Positions 25,984 through 34,124 are shown, numbered from the stretch's first letter. The stretch is 64,000 bases of DNA from Streptomyces collinus (GCF_031348265.1 NZ_CP133771.1:8494001-8558000); one strand, 5' to 3'. Made by a program: numbers and translations. Notes: generated from the letters alone by a model not told the origin.

Positions 25984-27351
25984 TCATGCGGGGGTGGCGG
26001 CGCGGCGCCGGGTCTCGGCGATGTGGGTGTCGATGTACGAGGCGAGGACGAGCGGGTCCCTGGGCTCGTCGGCGTGGAAGGCGACCCGGCGCAGCAGGAT
26101 GACGCCGTCGAGGGTGATGCCTTCGCGGGCGAGGACGTAGACCAGTGTGAGGAAGGCGGCGCGGGCGTTGCCGTCGTCGAAGGGGTGGAAGAAGCAGACG
26201 TCGAGGTAGGCGCGGGCGCCGCGAGCGGTCAGGGGGAGGGGCCGTGCGGTGTCGCGTGCGCTCTCGGCCAGGCAGGCGTCCAGGCGGGCCCGGATGCCGG
26301 GGCCGATGCCGTAGCGTTCCCGGCCGCCCTTCGCGAAGGCGGGCCGGCTGCGCAGCGACGGGGGCTCCTCCGTCCCCAGGACGTGCTGCTGCCAGCGCTG
26401 CAGCAGCCCGAAGTCGAGGCGGGCGTCGCGGGCGGCGTCGGCCCGCAGCAGCTCCAGGGCGGTGAGCAGGCCGCGGGCCCGGTCCGGGTCCAGAGCGCCG
26501 TCGAATTCGCGGACGTCCTCTGCCGCGCCGTCGCGGGACGGGGTCACCGGCCCGTCCGCCCCGCTGTCCGGGGCCCGCTGCCACGGCACGCTCTCCCGTA
26601 CGGCGAGCCAGCGCTCCAGATGGTCCGGCAGCGGCTCGGCGGACGGCGCCCGGTCGGCCGGCCGCAAGGACTGCGCCAGCCGCTCCGCGACGTCGTCGAC
26701 CAGCGCAGCGTCAGGGCCGGTCCAGCTCAGGAACCGCCCGCCGATGGCACGGTCGACCAGCTCCTCCGCGAGGTCGGGTGGGACGGTCCAGCGGTCGAGG
26801 AACCAGGTGAGCACCTGGTGGCAGTGCCTGTGCCAGCCGCTGCCGCAGCCGGTGCGGTCGGTCACCTGAAGGATCAGGTTGCGGGCGGCCCGGTCCCACA
26901 GGATCCGGTCGTCCTCGACGGTGTCCAGGTCCAGCGGGTACGCCTCGATCCACCCGGCGAGACTTTCGAGCCATGCGCGCCATTCGCACAGGGCCGCGAC
27001 CACGCGGGTGAGCGTCTCCTCGGGGGTGGTGATCGAGTCGCGCGGGCAGCACCAGTGCCCGACCGGCCCGCCGTCGAAGTCTCCTTCGTCGTGCGACCAG
27101 CGCCAGCCCGCCGCCCAACGGCCGTAATGCTCCATCAAGGCATGCGACATGGCATCGGCCCACCGCCTGGCCTCACCCCAACTCCAGTCGCTCATCACCG
27201 GATCGGCGAACGCGACATCCGGCCGACGCGGCACACAGCGGGCCGGCCCGAGCGAGCGGACCACCTGCTCCGCGGACGCGGCGTCGAAGGGGTGGCGGGC
27301 GGGGTCCGCCTCGTCCCAGCTCAGGAACCCAGGTGCCAGCACAGGTATCAC
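25984..27351 (-). CDS. Fic/DOC-family protein with a divergent active-site motif
   Basis: This 455-residue cytosolic protein has an N-terminal 270 residues rich in Trp and Asp that match nothing I recognise, then a Fic core. The Fic loop begins at His389: HPFDDGNARAAF, against the family consensus HxFx(D/E)GNGRxxR. The catalytic His, acidic residue and GN are kept, but the glycine after Asn is Ala and the final Arg is Phe. Fic enzymes transfer AMP or other phosphoryl groups to target hydroxyls; the changes may alter nucleotide binding. The GTG start lacks a ribosome site but sits six bases after CAGGCT, so it may be leaderless. Its neighbours are an Mrr-like nuclease and unknown genes. Confidence 0.72.
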   Translation of the reverse strand: MIPVLAPGFLSWDEADPARHPFDAASAEQVVRSLGPARCVPRRPDVAFADPVMSDWSWGEARRWADAMSHALMEHYGRWAAGWRWSHDEGDFDGGPVGHWCCPRDSITTPEETLTRVVAALCEWRAWLESLAGWIEAYPLDLDTVEDDRILWDRAARNLILQVTDRTGCGSGWHRHCHQVLTWFLDRWTVPPDLAEELVDRAIGGRFLSWTGPDAALVDDVAERLAQSLRPADRAPSAEPLPDHLERWLAVRESVPWQRAPDSGADGPVTPSRDGAAEDVREFDGALDPDRARGLLTALELLRADAARDARLDFGLLQRWQQHVLGTEEPPSLRSRPAFAKGGRERYGIGPGIRARLDACLAESARDTARPLPLTARGARAYLDVCFFHPFDDGNARAAFLTLVYVLAREGITLDGVILLRRVAFHADEPRDPLVLASYIDTHIAETRRRAATPA

Positions 27352-27504
27352 CGCGCAAGCCTGCCACGCCCGCCCCGCGCCCGATCAAGCGAATATCCCC
27401 GGGACCCCGCGATCTCCGTCGGCATGCGGGCACGATCCCGGCCGCGGTCCCGGCGGCATCGAAGGGACCGCGGCCGGGACACATGGGCCGCGTTCGCGGG
27501 CATC

Positions 27505-28272
27505 TCAGAACTCGGCACCGGCCGTCTCCCACCCGGCCGCCCCGACGCCCGGGGCCATGTCCCAGGGCCGGGGACCGGTGCCGTCCGTCCACGCCTCCAG
27601 CGTCTCCCCGTCCACGCACACGATCCCGCACTGCTCGGCGTACTCCAGCGCCGGCGCTGTGAAGTCACTCGTGCTGACCAGCACGGCGACGTCGGCCTCG
27701 TGCACGGTGAAGCAGGTGCCGCCGAAACGCTGCAGATCCTGCGAACCGACCCGGTGGGTCTCGCCGTACTGCTTGCACTGGATGACGATGCGACGCCCGT
27801 CGGGCGTCGCGGCCAGGACGTCGGCGCCCAAGTCCCCAGCGCCTCCCACGACTTCAACACCTGAGCAGCCGTCCCGTTCGCAGAGCGCCGCGATCGCCTC
27901 CTCGAACTCCTCCGGCGTCAGGGCTTCGTAGTCGACGACGACCTCGGCGGCCGCCCGCCGGCGGGGAACCGGTGGAGCCTGAAGCTCCTCGGCCGCCGCC
28001 CTGGCCGCCTCGTCGAGTGCTGCGGCGGCCCGGCGTGCCACTCCCGCCACGCGCATCCGGCGCCGTAGGCTCAGGCAACCCGCGACACCTATCACGACCA
28101 GGACGAACACCCAGGCAGGACGCTGCTCGACGGTGTTCGCCGCCACACGGGCGGCGAGGCCCAGGACGATCACGACCACCGCGAGAAACACGAAGAACAG
28201 GGCCGTCGACCGAAGATCGAACCCATACCGACGGCGCTTCATGAGCCGAGTGCGCTGCGGAGGCACTGTCAC
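27505..28272 (-). CDS. Membrane-anchored Mrr-type restriction endonuclease-like protein
   Basis: This 255-residue protein starts at a GTG behind AGGGGGG. Two transmembrane helices (about 23-43 and 53-69) form an N-terminal hairpin, followed by a helical linker with a run of alanines. The Mrr_cat nuclease domain begins near residue 115 with LTPEEFEEAIAALCERDG. Its PD-(D/E)xK core is intact: Asp151 in LGADVLA, then Gln165 and Lys167 in VIQCKQY. Such 2TM-Mrr proteins are found in many bacteria and are suspected to act in DNA degradation or phage defence at the membrane. No methyltransferase is adjacent, so it is not a classical restriction-modification pair. Confidence 0.85.
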   Translation of the reverse strand: MTVPPQRTRLMKRRRYGFDLRSTALFFVFLAVVVIVLGLAARVAANTVEQRPAWVFVLVVIGVAGCLSLRRRMRVAGVARRAAAALDEAARAAAEELQAPPVPRRRAAAEVVVDYEALTPEEFEEAIAALCERDGCSGVEVVGGAGDLGADVLAATPDGRRIVIQCKQYGETHRVGSQDLQRFGGTCFTVHEADVAVLVSTSDFTAPALEYAEQCGIVCVDGETLEAWTDGTGPRPWDMAPGVGAAGWETAGAEF

Positions 28273-28390
28273 TACATCCCCCCTCTTGGGACCAACAGCA
28301 AGATCACTCCCACCGTCTTCCCAAGATCACCGGCTTCACCGCTCCGGCCCCCGGTTGCGACACCCGCCCGGGGCCGCCGGTCGCGCCGCG

Positions 28391-28807
28391 TCATCGTTCC
28401 CGGAGGCGCCACCACCACCAGCGCCCCGCGGTCCACTCGCTCACCCACCCCGGATTCGGAAGCGTGCGGCGCTCGAACTCCGCGTCGATCCGCTCCACCA
28501 GGCGGCCCAGATCCGCCCGGGCACCTGTGGGCAGGTGTCGCAGGACCTCTTCCAGGTCGTCACGACCGTCTTCGATCTCGATGCCGGGACTCTCGTAGGG
28601 GCCCTCCAGGTAACGCCCCGGCTGGCTGAAGGCCCTCTCGAAGCGGCTGAGAGCTACAGCAACGGCGTCGGGCCACAGACGTTCGGCCTCAACACGCCGC
28701 ACTGCTGCCCGAGTTCGGGCCGACACGGCCGGAATCCGGCGAACCGGCGTGTGCTTGGGGGGCCGCCACCGCTCGGCGCGGACGGCCTTCGGGCGCCTAC
28801 GCGGCAT
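28391..28807 (-). CDS. Small basic protein of unknown function
   Basis: This 138-residue protein begins with a strongly basic stretch (PRRRPKAVRAERWRPPKH). It continues with a helical middle (VRRVEAERLWPDAVAVALSRFERAF) and acidic helix IEDGRDDLEEVLRHLP, and ends in the Trp run GRWWWWRLRER. There is no signal peptide or known domain. It lies 118 bases upstream of the Mrr-like gene on the same strand and could be expressed with it. GC3 bias supports coding on this strand. The function is not assignable. Confidence 0.6.
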   Translation of the reverse strand: MPRRRPKAVRAERWRPPKHTPVRRIPAVSARTRAAVRRVEAERLWPDAVAVALSRFERAFSQPGRYLEGPYESPGIEIEDGRDDLEEVLRHLPTGARADLGRLVERIDAEFERRTLPNPGWVSEWTAGRWWWWRLRER

Positions 28808-29170
28808 TGCCCTTTCGGATCAGAACCATGCCGGCATCCTGCCACAGCTGCCCGCGCCTGATCGCCGGGCTGTTCGCCCATCGCCGCACTCGCCTGGCCG
28901 TTGATGCCGCCTCGGATGCAGCCGGCCTTCGCGCGGACGAGGCGCGAGTTCGCGAAGTCCTCCAGCTCGACGCTGTTGGGCGCGTGCTCGTTGAACGCCA
29001 TGCCGCCCAGATGTACGGGCTGTACGGGGGGCGTCGATCTCGGCCTGCTGCTCGGGCGTCGGCGGCATCGGCAGCGTGCTGAGGAACCGCGGCTCCTCGG
29101 CCTCCGGCAGGCCCTGCCACAGGTCCAGGCCGTACGGGGCGCGGATCCCGCCGGGTAACGTACATCTCTT
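28808..29170 (-). pseudogene. Probable decayed gene with a frameshift, identity unknown
   Basis: This 404-bp gap (28808-29211) contains minus-strand sequence with coding character in two successive frames. From about 29152 the frame reads PYGLDLWQGLPEAEEPRF and TPEQQAEIDAP; near 29020 sense shifts to another frame reading VHLGGMAFNEHAPNSVELED and then LVRAKAGCIRGGINGQASAA. A frameshift in the short repeat CCGTACAGCCCGTACA would join them. An alternative is a small gene starting at the internal ATG (MAFNEH). No homologous family is recognised. The remaining bases up to 29211 hold the ribosome site of the next gene. Confidence 0.35.
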
Positions 29171-29211
29171 CGGGCGCCGTTGGGTCCCGGAGTCCAAGAG
29201 GTGAACGGCCG

Positions 29212-30129
29212 ATGACGCTTGGTGAACTGCCTGTCGCATGGAGCGTGCCCCCAGAGGACGCCCGAGCTGGATGGCGGGCCTTGTGCTGGACCGTCGGACC
29301 GAGCGGCGTACTCGCGGTGATGCTGGTCCAGGAGAGGCACCTGCGCCATTCCCCGCATGTCAAGGGATGGGTGGGATGGAGCGTGGCGGCTCCGTGTGAC
29401 GGCGTCCTGGTCGTGGTCTCGGGCGGTGTTGAGCATCGCGTCTCCGTGACCGGCATACCCGCGTGGACCAGCCACCTGGCCCTGCTCCCGCGGTCCCGGT
29501 TCCTGCTGGCGTCAGGCCGCACATCCCGGGATCGGAACGGGACTTGGGAGAAGAACGCGGTCGTGTACTCCGGCGACGGACAGCCGGTGAGCCGCTTGTG
29601 CATCGGCGACGACATCGACTTCATCCTCACCGACCGCGACGGCGGCATCTGGACCTCGCACGGTGACGAGGGCATCTATGGGGATCACCCGGAGTCAGGT
29701 GCCGGCCTTGCCCGCTGGGACGCCGACGGTGCCCACACCTGGGGCCCTCGAGGACGACTCCCCGTATGGCCCCTCGGCGGACACGCGGCAGCCACCGAGG
29801 ATGGCATGACCTGGCTCGCCTGGTACAGCCACAAGGGTGCCTTCCTCTCCCGAGTCGTCCCCGGCACCGGCGACCTCACCAACTACCGCACCCCCCTGAG
29901 AGACACCGACGGCATCGCCGTCCGCGGCACCCGGATGCTCCTCACTCGCCGCTTCCACAACCGTCCCGGCGTCGGACTGAGCCGCGCGGAGCTCGTCGAC
30001 GATGCCTGGGTGATCACCACTCAGGAGAAGCTGCGACTACCGGGGCCGGTGGTCATGTACTGCGCCCAGGGCCGCGACGGTGTCCTCTGGCTCCGCGCCG
30101 GCGACAGCTGGCTGCACATCGGGACTTGA
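29212..30129 (+). CDS. Uncharacterised protein, possible beta-propeller
   Basis: This 305-residue soluble protein starts at an ATG preceded by AGAGGTGA. It contains repeated strand-turn phrases ending in aromatic-Asp or Gly-Asp patterns, such as TDRDGGIWTSHGDEGIYGD, LARWDADGAHTWGP, TEDGMTWLAWYSHKG and AQGRDGVLWLRAGDSWLHIG, spaced about 40-45 residues apart. This spacing suggests a five- or six-bladed beta-propeller. There is no signal peptide or catalytic motif. I recognise it only as a type of protein seen in actinomycetes. It is not co-directional with the neighbours and appears monocistronic. Confidence 0.7.
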   Translation: MTLGELPVAWSVPPEDARAGWRALCWTVGPSGVLAVMLVQERHLRHSPHVKGWVGWSVAAPCDGVLVVVSGGVEHRVSVTGIPAWTSHLALLPRSRFLLASGRTSRDRNGTWEKNAVVYSGDGQPVSRLCIGDDIDFILTDRDGGIWTSHGDEGIYGDHPESGAGLARWDADGAHTWGPRGRLPVWPLGGHAAATEDGMTWLAWYSHKGAFLSRVVPGTGDLTNYRTPLRDTDGIAVRGTRMLLTRRFHNRPGVGLSRAELVDDAWVITTQEKLRLPGPVVMYCAQGRDGVLWLRAGDSWLHIGT

Positions 30130-30506
30130 GCCATCAAGGCTCGCGTAGTACTTCCGTTCGCGGACGCGGCCCATGTCCTTGAGGTGGTCCTGATGGACCC
30201 GGAGGCTGTGGTCCTCGATGGCGCACTCGACATTGACAGGCACGGTCAAGAGACCGCGCGGGAGGCGCCTGATCACATGGTCCGGGCATGGAAGACCTCC
30301 GCGACCGGTCCTGAACACCTGGCGACTGTGAGCCGCGCCAAGCCCGCACACACCGGACCCCGGGCGACTGCGTCTGCCGGACATCGGCCGCACGTAGCGG
30401 CGCAGCGAGATAGGCTCACGCCCATGGGAAACATGCGTTCGACAGGACCGACGGGCTTCCGGTAGCCCGCCAGGACATACCTGGCGGTGGCTGCGATCGG
30501 AGTTCC
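30130..30506 (-). other. 377-bp gap with a possible coding remnant on the minus strand
   Basis: Between about 30300 and 30135 the minus strand has near-perfect Streptomyces codon bias and reads HVIRRLPRGLLTVPVNVECA, then EDHSLRVHQDHLKDMGRVRE and RKYYAS, before running into the antisense of the neighbouring gene. No start with a ribosome site or recognised family is visible, so this may be the remains of a gene. The rest of the gap shows nothing I can identify. Confidence 0.3.
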
Positions 30507-30893
30507 GTGACACGCACCGCTCATCACCTTCCCCCTGCGCACAGCCGGAGTGCCATCGCCTCGTCGGGAAAGCCCTGGCGCTCCGTGATCCTCTACGACC
30601 TCAGGTACAGCGCGCGTACCTTCACCGACGCCGCACGACAGTCCAGGCGGCCCCAACCTCGCACGGTCCGCCGGACGGTTGCGATCTACTCCTTCGCCCG
30701 ACACCAGCGGGACCGCTCCGTGGCCGAGTGGTCCGTCACGGAGGAACGCCGGGCGCGGCAGCGGCTACGAGCTCAGGCAGGCGCTCTCCTGCGGCTGGTG
30801 AACTCCACCGCCGACGAGCTCGCGCTCGATGCGGTGGACACGATCGACATCGTGCCGGCGCGTCATCGGCGTAGCTCGCTCTGGCTCGCATAA
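30507..30893 (+). CDS. Small basic actinobacterial protein of unknown function
   Basis: This 128-residue protein starts at a GTG behind GGAG. It opens with MTRTAHHLPPAHSRS and continues with WRSVILYDLRYSARTFTDAA, RTVRRTVAIYSFARHQ, RSVAEWSVTEERRARQRLRA and the C-terminus DIVPARHRRSSLWLA. It is highly basic and helical with no membrane segment, and codon bias is strong. The composition would suit nucleic-acid binding. I recognise the type as a recurring Streptomyces protein but know of no function. It is followed by the convergent AGPS-like oxidase gene. Confidence 0.65.
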   Translation: MTRTAHHLPPAHSRSAIASSGKPWRSVILYDLRYSARTFTDAARQSRRPQPRTVRRTVAIYSFARHQRDRSVAEWSVTEERRARQRLRAQAGALLRLVNSTADELALDAVDTIDIVPARHRRSSLWLA

Positions 30894-30925
30894 CGACCGG
30901 CACGCACCGGAGTTGAGGCGAACGG

Positions 30926-32584
30926 TCAGTCGATCAGGACGCCCGGGTTGAGGATGCGATGGGGGTCCAGGGCGTCCTTGGCGGCGCGCAGCGCCAGCGC
31001 GAAGGGATCCGGGCGCTGGAGGTCGTAGCCGGGACGGTGGTCGCGGCCGACGGCATGGTGGTGGGTGATGGTGGCGCGGTAGCGGTGGAGGACTTCGCTC
31101 GCGGCAGCCTTGATGTCGTCCCAGATGCGCACTTCGTCGCCCGGGCGGCCGGCGACGGCCACGGTGAAGTAGGGCGCGGCGCCGTCGGGGTAGACGTGTG
31201 TCAGGCGGCAGTTGACCGTGGCCGGGTGCCCGGTGGCCTTCGAGGCGACGGAGCTCACCTCGGTGCGGACGGCGTCGATCAGGGACGGAACCCGGTCCCA
31301 GGTGGCGGCGGTCTCGAAGGTCTCGACGACGGCGCCCATGCGGGCCAAACCGTCCCGCAGATAAGGCATGCGCAGGAATGCCGAACGCCAGGCGCTCACC
31401 GCCGTGTCGGCGGGGGCCCCGCCGTCCGCTGCCGGCGTCCCGCCAAGGCCGCTATGGCCGCCACGCCCGCTATGGCCGCCACGCCCGCCATGGGCGCCAC
31501 GCCCGCCATGGGCGAGGGCCAGGTCCAGGGCGCTCGCGAGGCGGTCGTCGACGGGCGAGGTGGCGGACTCGAAGCCCAGCACCAGGACGGAGGAGCCGTC
31601 GTGGGAGGCGCCGGACAGCAGCGCCTCGCCGGGATCGAGCAGACGGCAGTTGGCGGGGGAGAGGTCGGACCGGGCGATGGCGCGCACCGCCTCCAGCGCC
31701 TGCTGGAAGTCGGCGAACGCCACCGACGCCGACGCCTTGTGGTGTGGCCGCTCCTGGAGGCGCATCCACGCCTCGGTGATGATGCCGAGCGCGCCCTCGG
31801 AGCCGAGGAACAGACGATCGGGCGAGGGTCCCGCACCGGAGGCGGGCAGCCGCCAGGACGTGCCAGGTCCGGCGGGCGTGACCACGCTCAGGGACTGCAC
31901 GAAGTCGTCGATGTGCGTGCGGCCGGTGGCGTAATGGCCTCCGGCCCGGGTGGCCAGCCAGCCGCCGAGGGTGGAGAACTCGAAGCTCTGCGGGAAGTGG
32001 CGCAGGGTCAGGCCGTGGGGCCGCAACTGCGCCTCCAGCACGGGACCGAGCGCCCCTGACTGGATGCGGGCCGAACGGCTGACCGTGTCGACCTCCAGGA
32101 CCCGGTCCATCGACGTCAGGTCGAGTGAGAGCACGGCCCGGTGGGCGTCGCCGCGGTACTCCACGCCGCCGACCACGGAGGAGCCGCCGCCGAAGGGGAT
32201 GACGGCCACACCCCGCCCGCCGGCCCAGTCCAGCAGGTCGGCCACCTCCCGGTCGTCGGTCGGGCGGGCGACCAGGTCGGGGATCCGGCCCGGCCGGCCG
32301 CGCAGGGCCCGGATGACGTCGCGGTAGGCCTTGCCCATGGCGTGGGCGGCGCGCACGCCGGGATCGGTCGTGACGAGGTGAGCCAGCGCGGTCGGGGGTG
32401 TCACGCCGGGGCGGCCGATCGACAGGTCGGCGACCCGGGGCACCGGCAGCGGACGGCCCGGGGTGCCCGGCAACAGGGCCCCCAGCGCCACGCATTCGGC
32501 GTCGTCGGGGTGTGCGTCCGTGTACCCCCAGCCCCACCAGGAGCGGGTGCGGGAGGTGACGGGGCCGGAGGGTGAGGCAGGCAT
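30926..32584 (-). CDS. FAD-linked oxidase, alkyldihydroxyacetonephosphate synthase-like
   Basis: This 552-residue flavoenzyme uses the ATG at 32584, which has GGGAG; the ATG four codons earlier does not. The FAD-binding PCMH-type domain is visible in VIPFGGGSSVVGG and SFEFSTLGGWLATRAGGHYATG. The C-terminal domain carries HVYPDGAAPYFTVA, RATITHHHAVGRDHRPGY (with the tyrosine region used by AGPS) and ALDPHRILNPGVL. Family members make ether lipids or oxidise hydroxy acids; the bacterial substrate is unknown. An unusual insert of four 6-residue Gly/His repeats lies near residues 359-382. It diverges from a TetR gene whose operator lies between them. Confidence 0.88.
   Translation of the reverse strand: MPASPSGPVTSRTRSWWGWGYTDAHPDDAECVALGALLPGTPGRPLPVPRVADLSIGRPGVTPPTALAHLVTTDPGVRAAHAMGKAYRDVIRALRGRPGRIPDLVARPTDDREVADLLDWAGGRGVAVIPFGGGSSVVGGVEYRGDAHRAVLSLDLTSMDRVLEVDTVSRSARIQSGALGPVLEAQLRPHGLTLRHFPQSFEFSTLGGWLATRAGGHYATGRTHIDDFVQSLSVVTPAGPGTSWRLPASGAGPSPDRLFLGSEGALGIITEAWMRLQERPHHKASASVAFADFQQALEAVRAIARSDLSPANCRLLDPGEALLSGASHDGSSVLVLGFESATSPVDDRLASALDLALAHGGRGAHGGRGGHSGRGGHSGLGGTPAADGGAPADTAVSAWRSAFLRMPYLRDGLARMGAVVETFETAATWDRVPSLIDAVRTEVSSVASKATGHPATVNCRLTHVYPDGAAPYFTVAVAGRPGDEVRIWDDIKAAASEVLHRYRATITHHHAVGRDHRPGYDLQRPDPFALALRAAKDALDPHRILNPGVLID
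31439..31510 (-). repeat. Four tandem 18-bp repeats inside the AGPS-like gene
   Basis: Units CATGGCGGGCGTGGCGCC and near-identical copies encode HGGRGA, HGGRGG, HSGRGG and HSGLGG in series. The array is in frame and forms a flexible Gly/His loop. It is directly visible in the sequence. Confidence 0.93.
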
Positions 32585-32624
32585 GCGCGCTCCCATCGAG
32601 GCCGGTGAAGTGACCCATCGGAAA

Positions 32625-32642
32625 TTTACCGTAGGGTAATAT
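32625..32642. promoter_or_regulatory. TetR operator and leaderless promoter between the AGPS-like oxidase and tetR
   Basis: TTACC-GTAG-GGTAA (32626-32639) is a palindrome in the divergent gap. TAATAT (32637-32642) overlaps its right arm and ends seven bases before the ATG of the TetR gene, which has no Shine-Dalgarno. Autorepression is therefore the simplest reading, with the divergent oxidase also under this site. Confidence 0.65.
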
Positions 32643-32649
32643 CCACTTC

Positions 32650-33354
32650 ATGACAACGCCTCCCTCGAAGGCCGGCACCAAGGGGGTCCCCAGGGCCGCC
32701 CGCGAACGACAGGTTCTGGACGTGGCGACCGAGGAGTTCGGACGCCGCGGCTACGAAGCCACCACCGTGGCCGCCGTCGCCACCCGGGTCGGTGTCACCA
32801 AGCCCCTGCTGCACCACTACTTCGGCAGCAAGCAGGACCTCTACCTCGCGTGTCTGAACCCCGTGGGCGACCGGCTGCTGCACGCCGTCCGCACCGCCAT
32901 GACCGGACCCGCCTCCGCCGCGCAGTCGACCGCCGTGACCGGACCTGCCTCCGCCGCGCAGTCCACCGCCGTGACCGGACCCGCCTCCGTCGGGCAGCCC
33001 ACCGCCCTGCGCGTGCTGCACGCCCTGTTCTCCGCCCTGGACGGGCAGCGCGAGGCATGGTTCGTCCTTTACGACACCACGCTGCCGCCCGACAGCGACG
33101 CCGCACGGCGCGCTGCGTACTACCGCCGCGCCATCGACGACCTCGCCGCGACCGGCACCGCCGACCTCCTGCGGACGACCTGCTCCAGTGACCCGCTCGA
33201 CGCCGACGCCCTCGCCTACGCCTGGCGCGGTCTGTGCACCGCACTGGTCCGCTGGTGGGTCAGCCACCCCGACGAGTCCCCCGAAGCCATGGCGCAGCGC
33301 TGCGCACGACTCTTCGCAGCCGGCCGCACCCTCCTCACGGAGGCCTCGGAGTGA
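32650..33354 (+). CDS. TetR-family repressor with an internal 12-residue repeat
   Basis: This 234-residue regulator has an N-terminal helix-turn-helix (about 18-65: VLDVATEEFGRRGYEATTVA, then VTKPLLHHYFGSKQDLY) and a TetR ligand-binding domain. Between them, residues 84-119 are three copies of [M/V]TGPAS-x2-Q-x-TA, encoded by 36-bp DNA repeats, which lengthen the linker between the domains. The start appears leaderless. It probably controls itself and the divergent AGPS-like oxidase through the shared palindrome. The inducer is unknown, perhaps a lipid or hydroxy acid given the target. Confidence 0.9.
   Translation: MTTPPSKAGTKGVPRAARERQVLDVATEEFGRRGYEATTVAAVATRVGVTKPLLHHYFGSKQDLYLACLNPVGDRLLHAVRTAMTGPASAAQSTAVTGPASAAQSTAVTGPASVGQPTALRVLHALFSALDGQREAWFVLYDTTLPPDSDAARRAAYYRRAIDDLAATGTADLLRTTCSSDPLDADALAYAWRGLCTALVRWWVSHPDESPEAMAQRCARLFAAGRTLLTEASE
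32899..33006 (+). repeat. Three tandem 36-bp repeats inside the tetR gene
   Basis: The units occupy 32899-32934, 32935-32970 and 32971-33006 and encode MTGPASAAQSTA, VTGPASAAQSTA and VTGPASVGQPTA. The first two differ by only a few bases, which implies recent duplication. Confidence 0.96.
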
Positions 33355-33394
33355 TGTGACCGACGCGGGCGGCGTCGCTCGTTCCGGGCGGCGG

Positions 33395-34021
33395 TCAGGC
33401 GACGCGGTGGATCAGGAGGACGTGGTCGGTGACCTCTGCGGTGCGGCCGTCCGGGCCGGTCGCCACCCGGTGGAGTGTCTCGGCCCGCTCGACCGTCCAG
33501 GTCTCCGGGTCCAGGCCGATTCCGGCGGCGACCTCCCGCGGGCTCGGGTACCGGATGTCCGGATCCTGGTTCCACGACCAGGGCGCGGTCGATCCGTGGT
33601 CGACCACCAGCAGCCGTCCGCCCGGGCGCAGTACGTGGGCGGCCGAGCGCAGGACGGTCGAACGGTCCAGGCCGAAGGGGGTGTGCAGGTAGTGGGCGCA
33701 GACCAGGTCGAACCCGCCCTGCGGGAAGGACGCCTGCAGGTCGTGGCACACGGCGTTGACGCGATCGCCCAGCCCCTGGGAGCCGGCGAGGGCGGTGAGC
33801 CGCTCGACCGCCACGGCCGAGATGTCGACCGCGGTGACATGCCAGCCCTGGGAGGCGAGCCACAGTGCGTCGCCGCCCTCGCCGCATCCGAGGTCCAGTG
33901 CCTGACCGGGTGGCAGGTCCGAAACCGTCTCGGTGAGGCGGGCGTTGGGCCGCGGGGCGTCGGCTGCCGGCCGGGCCGCGTAGACGCCGTCCCAGAACGC
34001 GAGCGCATCGGTGGTGCTCAT
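33395..34021 (-). CDS. Class I SAM-dependent methyltransferase
   Basis: This 208-residue cytosolic enzyme starts at an ATG behind AAGGAGG. The SAM-binding motif I, ALDLGCGEGGDALWLA, lies at about residues 41-56, followed by VTAVDISAVAVERL (motif II) and VLRPGGRLLVVDHG (post-motif III). It is the compact form without an added substrate domain, similar to thiopurine or tellurite-type (TehB-like) methyltransferases. The aromatic acceptor patch includes APWSWNQDPDIRYPSPREV. The substrate is unknown. It is monocistronic and convergent with the TetR gene 40 bases away. Confidence 0.88.
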   Translation of the reverse strand: MSTTDALAFWDGVYAARPAADAPRPNARLTETVSDLPPGQALDLGCGEGGDALWLASQGWHVTAVDISAVAVERLTALAGSQGLGDRVNAVCHDLQASFPQGGFDLVCAHYLHTPFGLDRSTVLRSAAHVLRPGGRLLVVDHGSTAPWSWNQDPDIRYPSPREVAAGIGLDPETWTVERAETLHRVATGPDGRTAEVTDHVLLIHRVA

Positions 34022-34124
34022 CGGGCCTCCTTGTGCGGGTGGAGGCCCAGTCTCGACGGGCGCCTCGCGCTCGGTACGGAATCTTGCCGTTACGGCAAAG
34101 AGCCCCGTGCGGCCGAGGAGACGG

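Noticed and set aside
25396..27864. 822-codon plus-strand frame over the Fic-like gene and its neighbours
   Set aside because: Arg/Pro/Gly-rich shadow of minus-strand genes, which have better starts and recognised motifs.
28133..28861. 242-codon plus-strand frame over the Mrr and small basic protein genes
   Set aside because: No ribosome site or domain; the minus-strand genes explain the codon bias.
30273..30704. 143-codon minus-strand frame overlapping the small basic protein gene at 30507
   Set aside because: The plus-strand frame has better GC3 bias, a ribosome site and a recognisable protein type.
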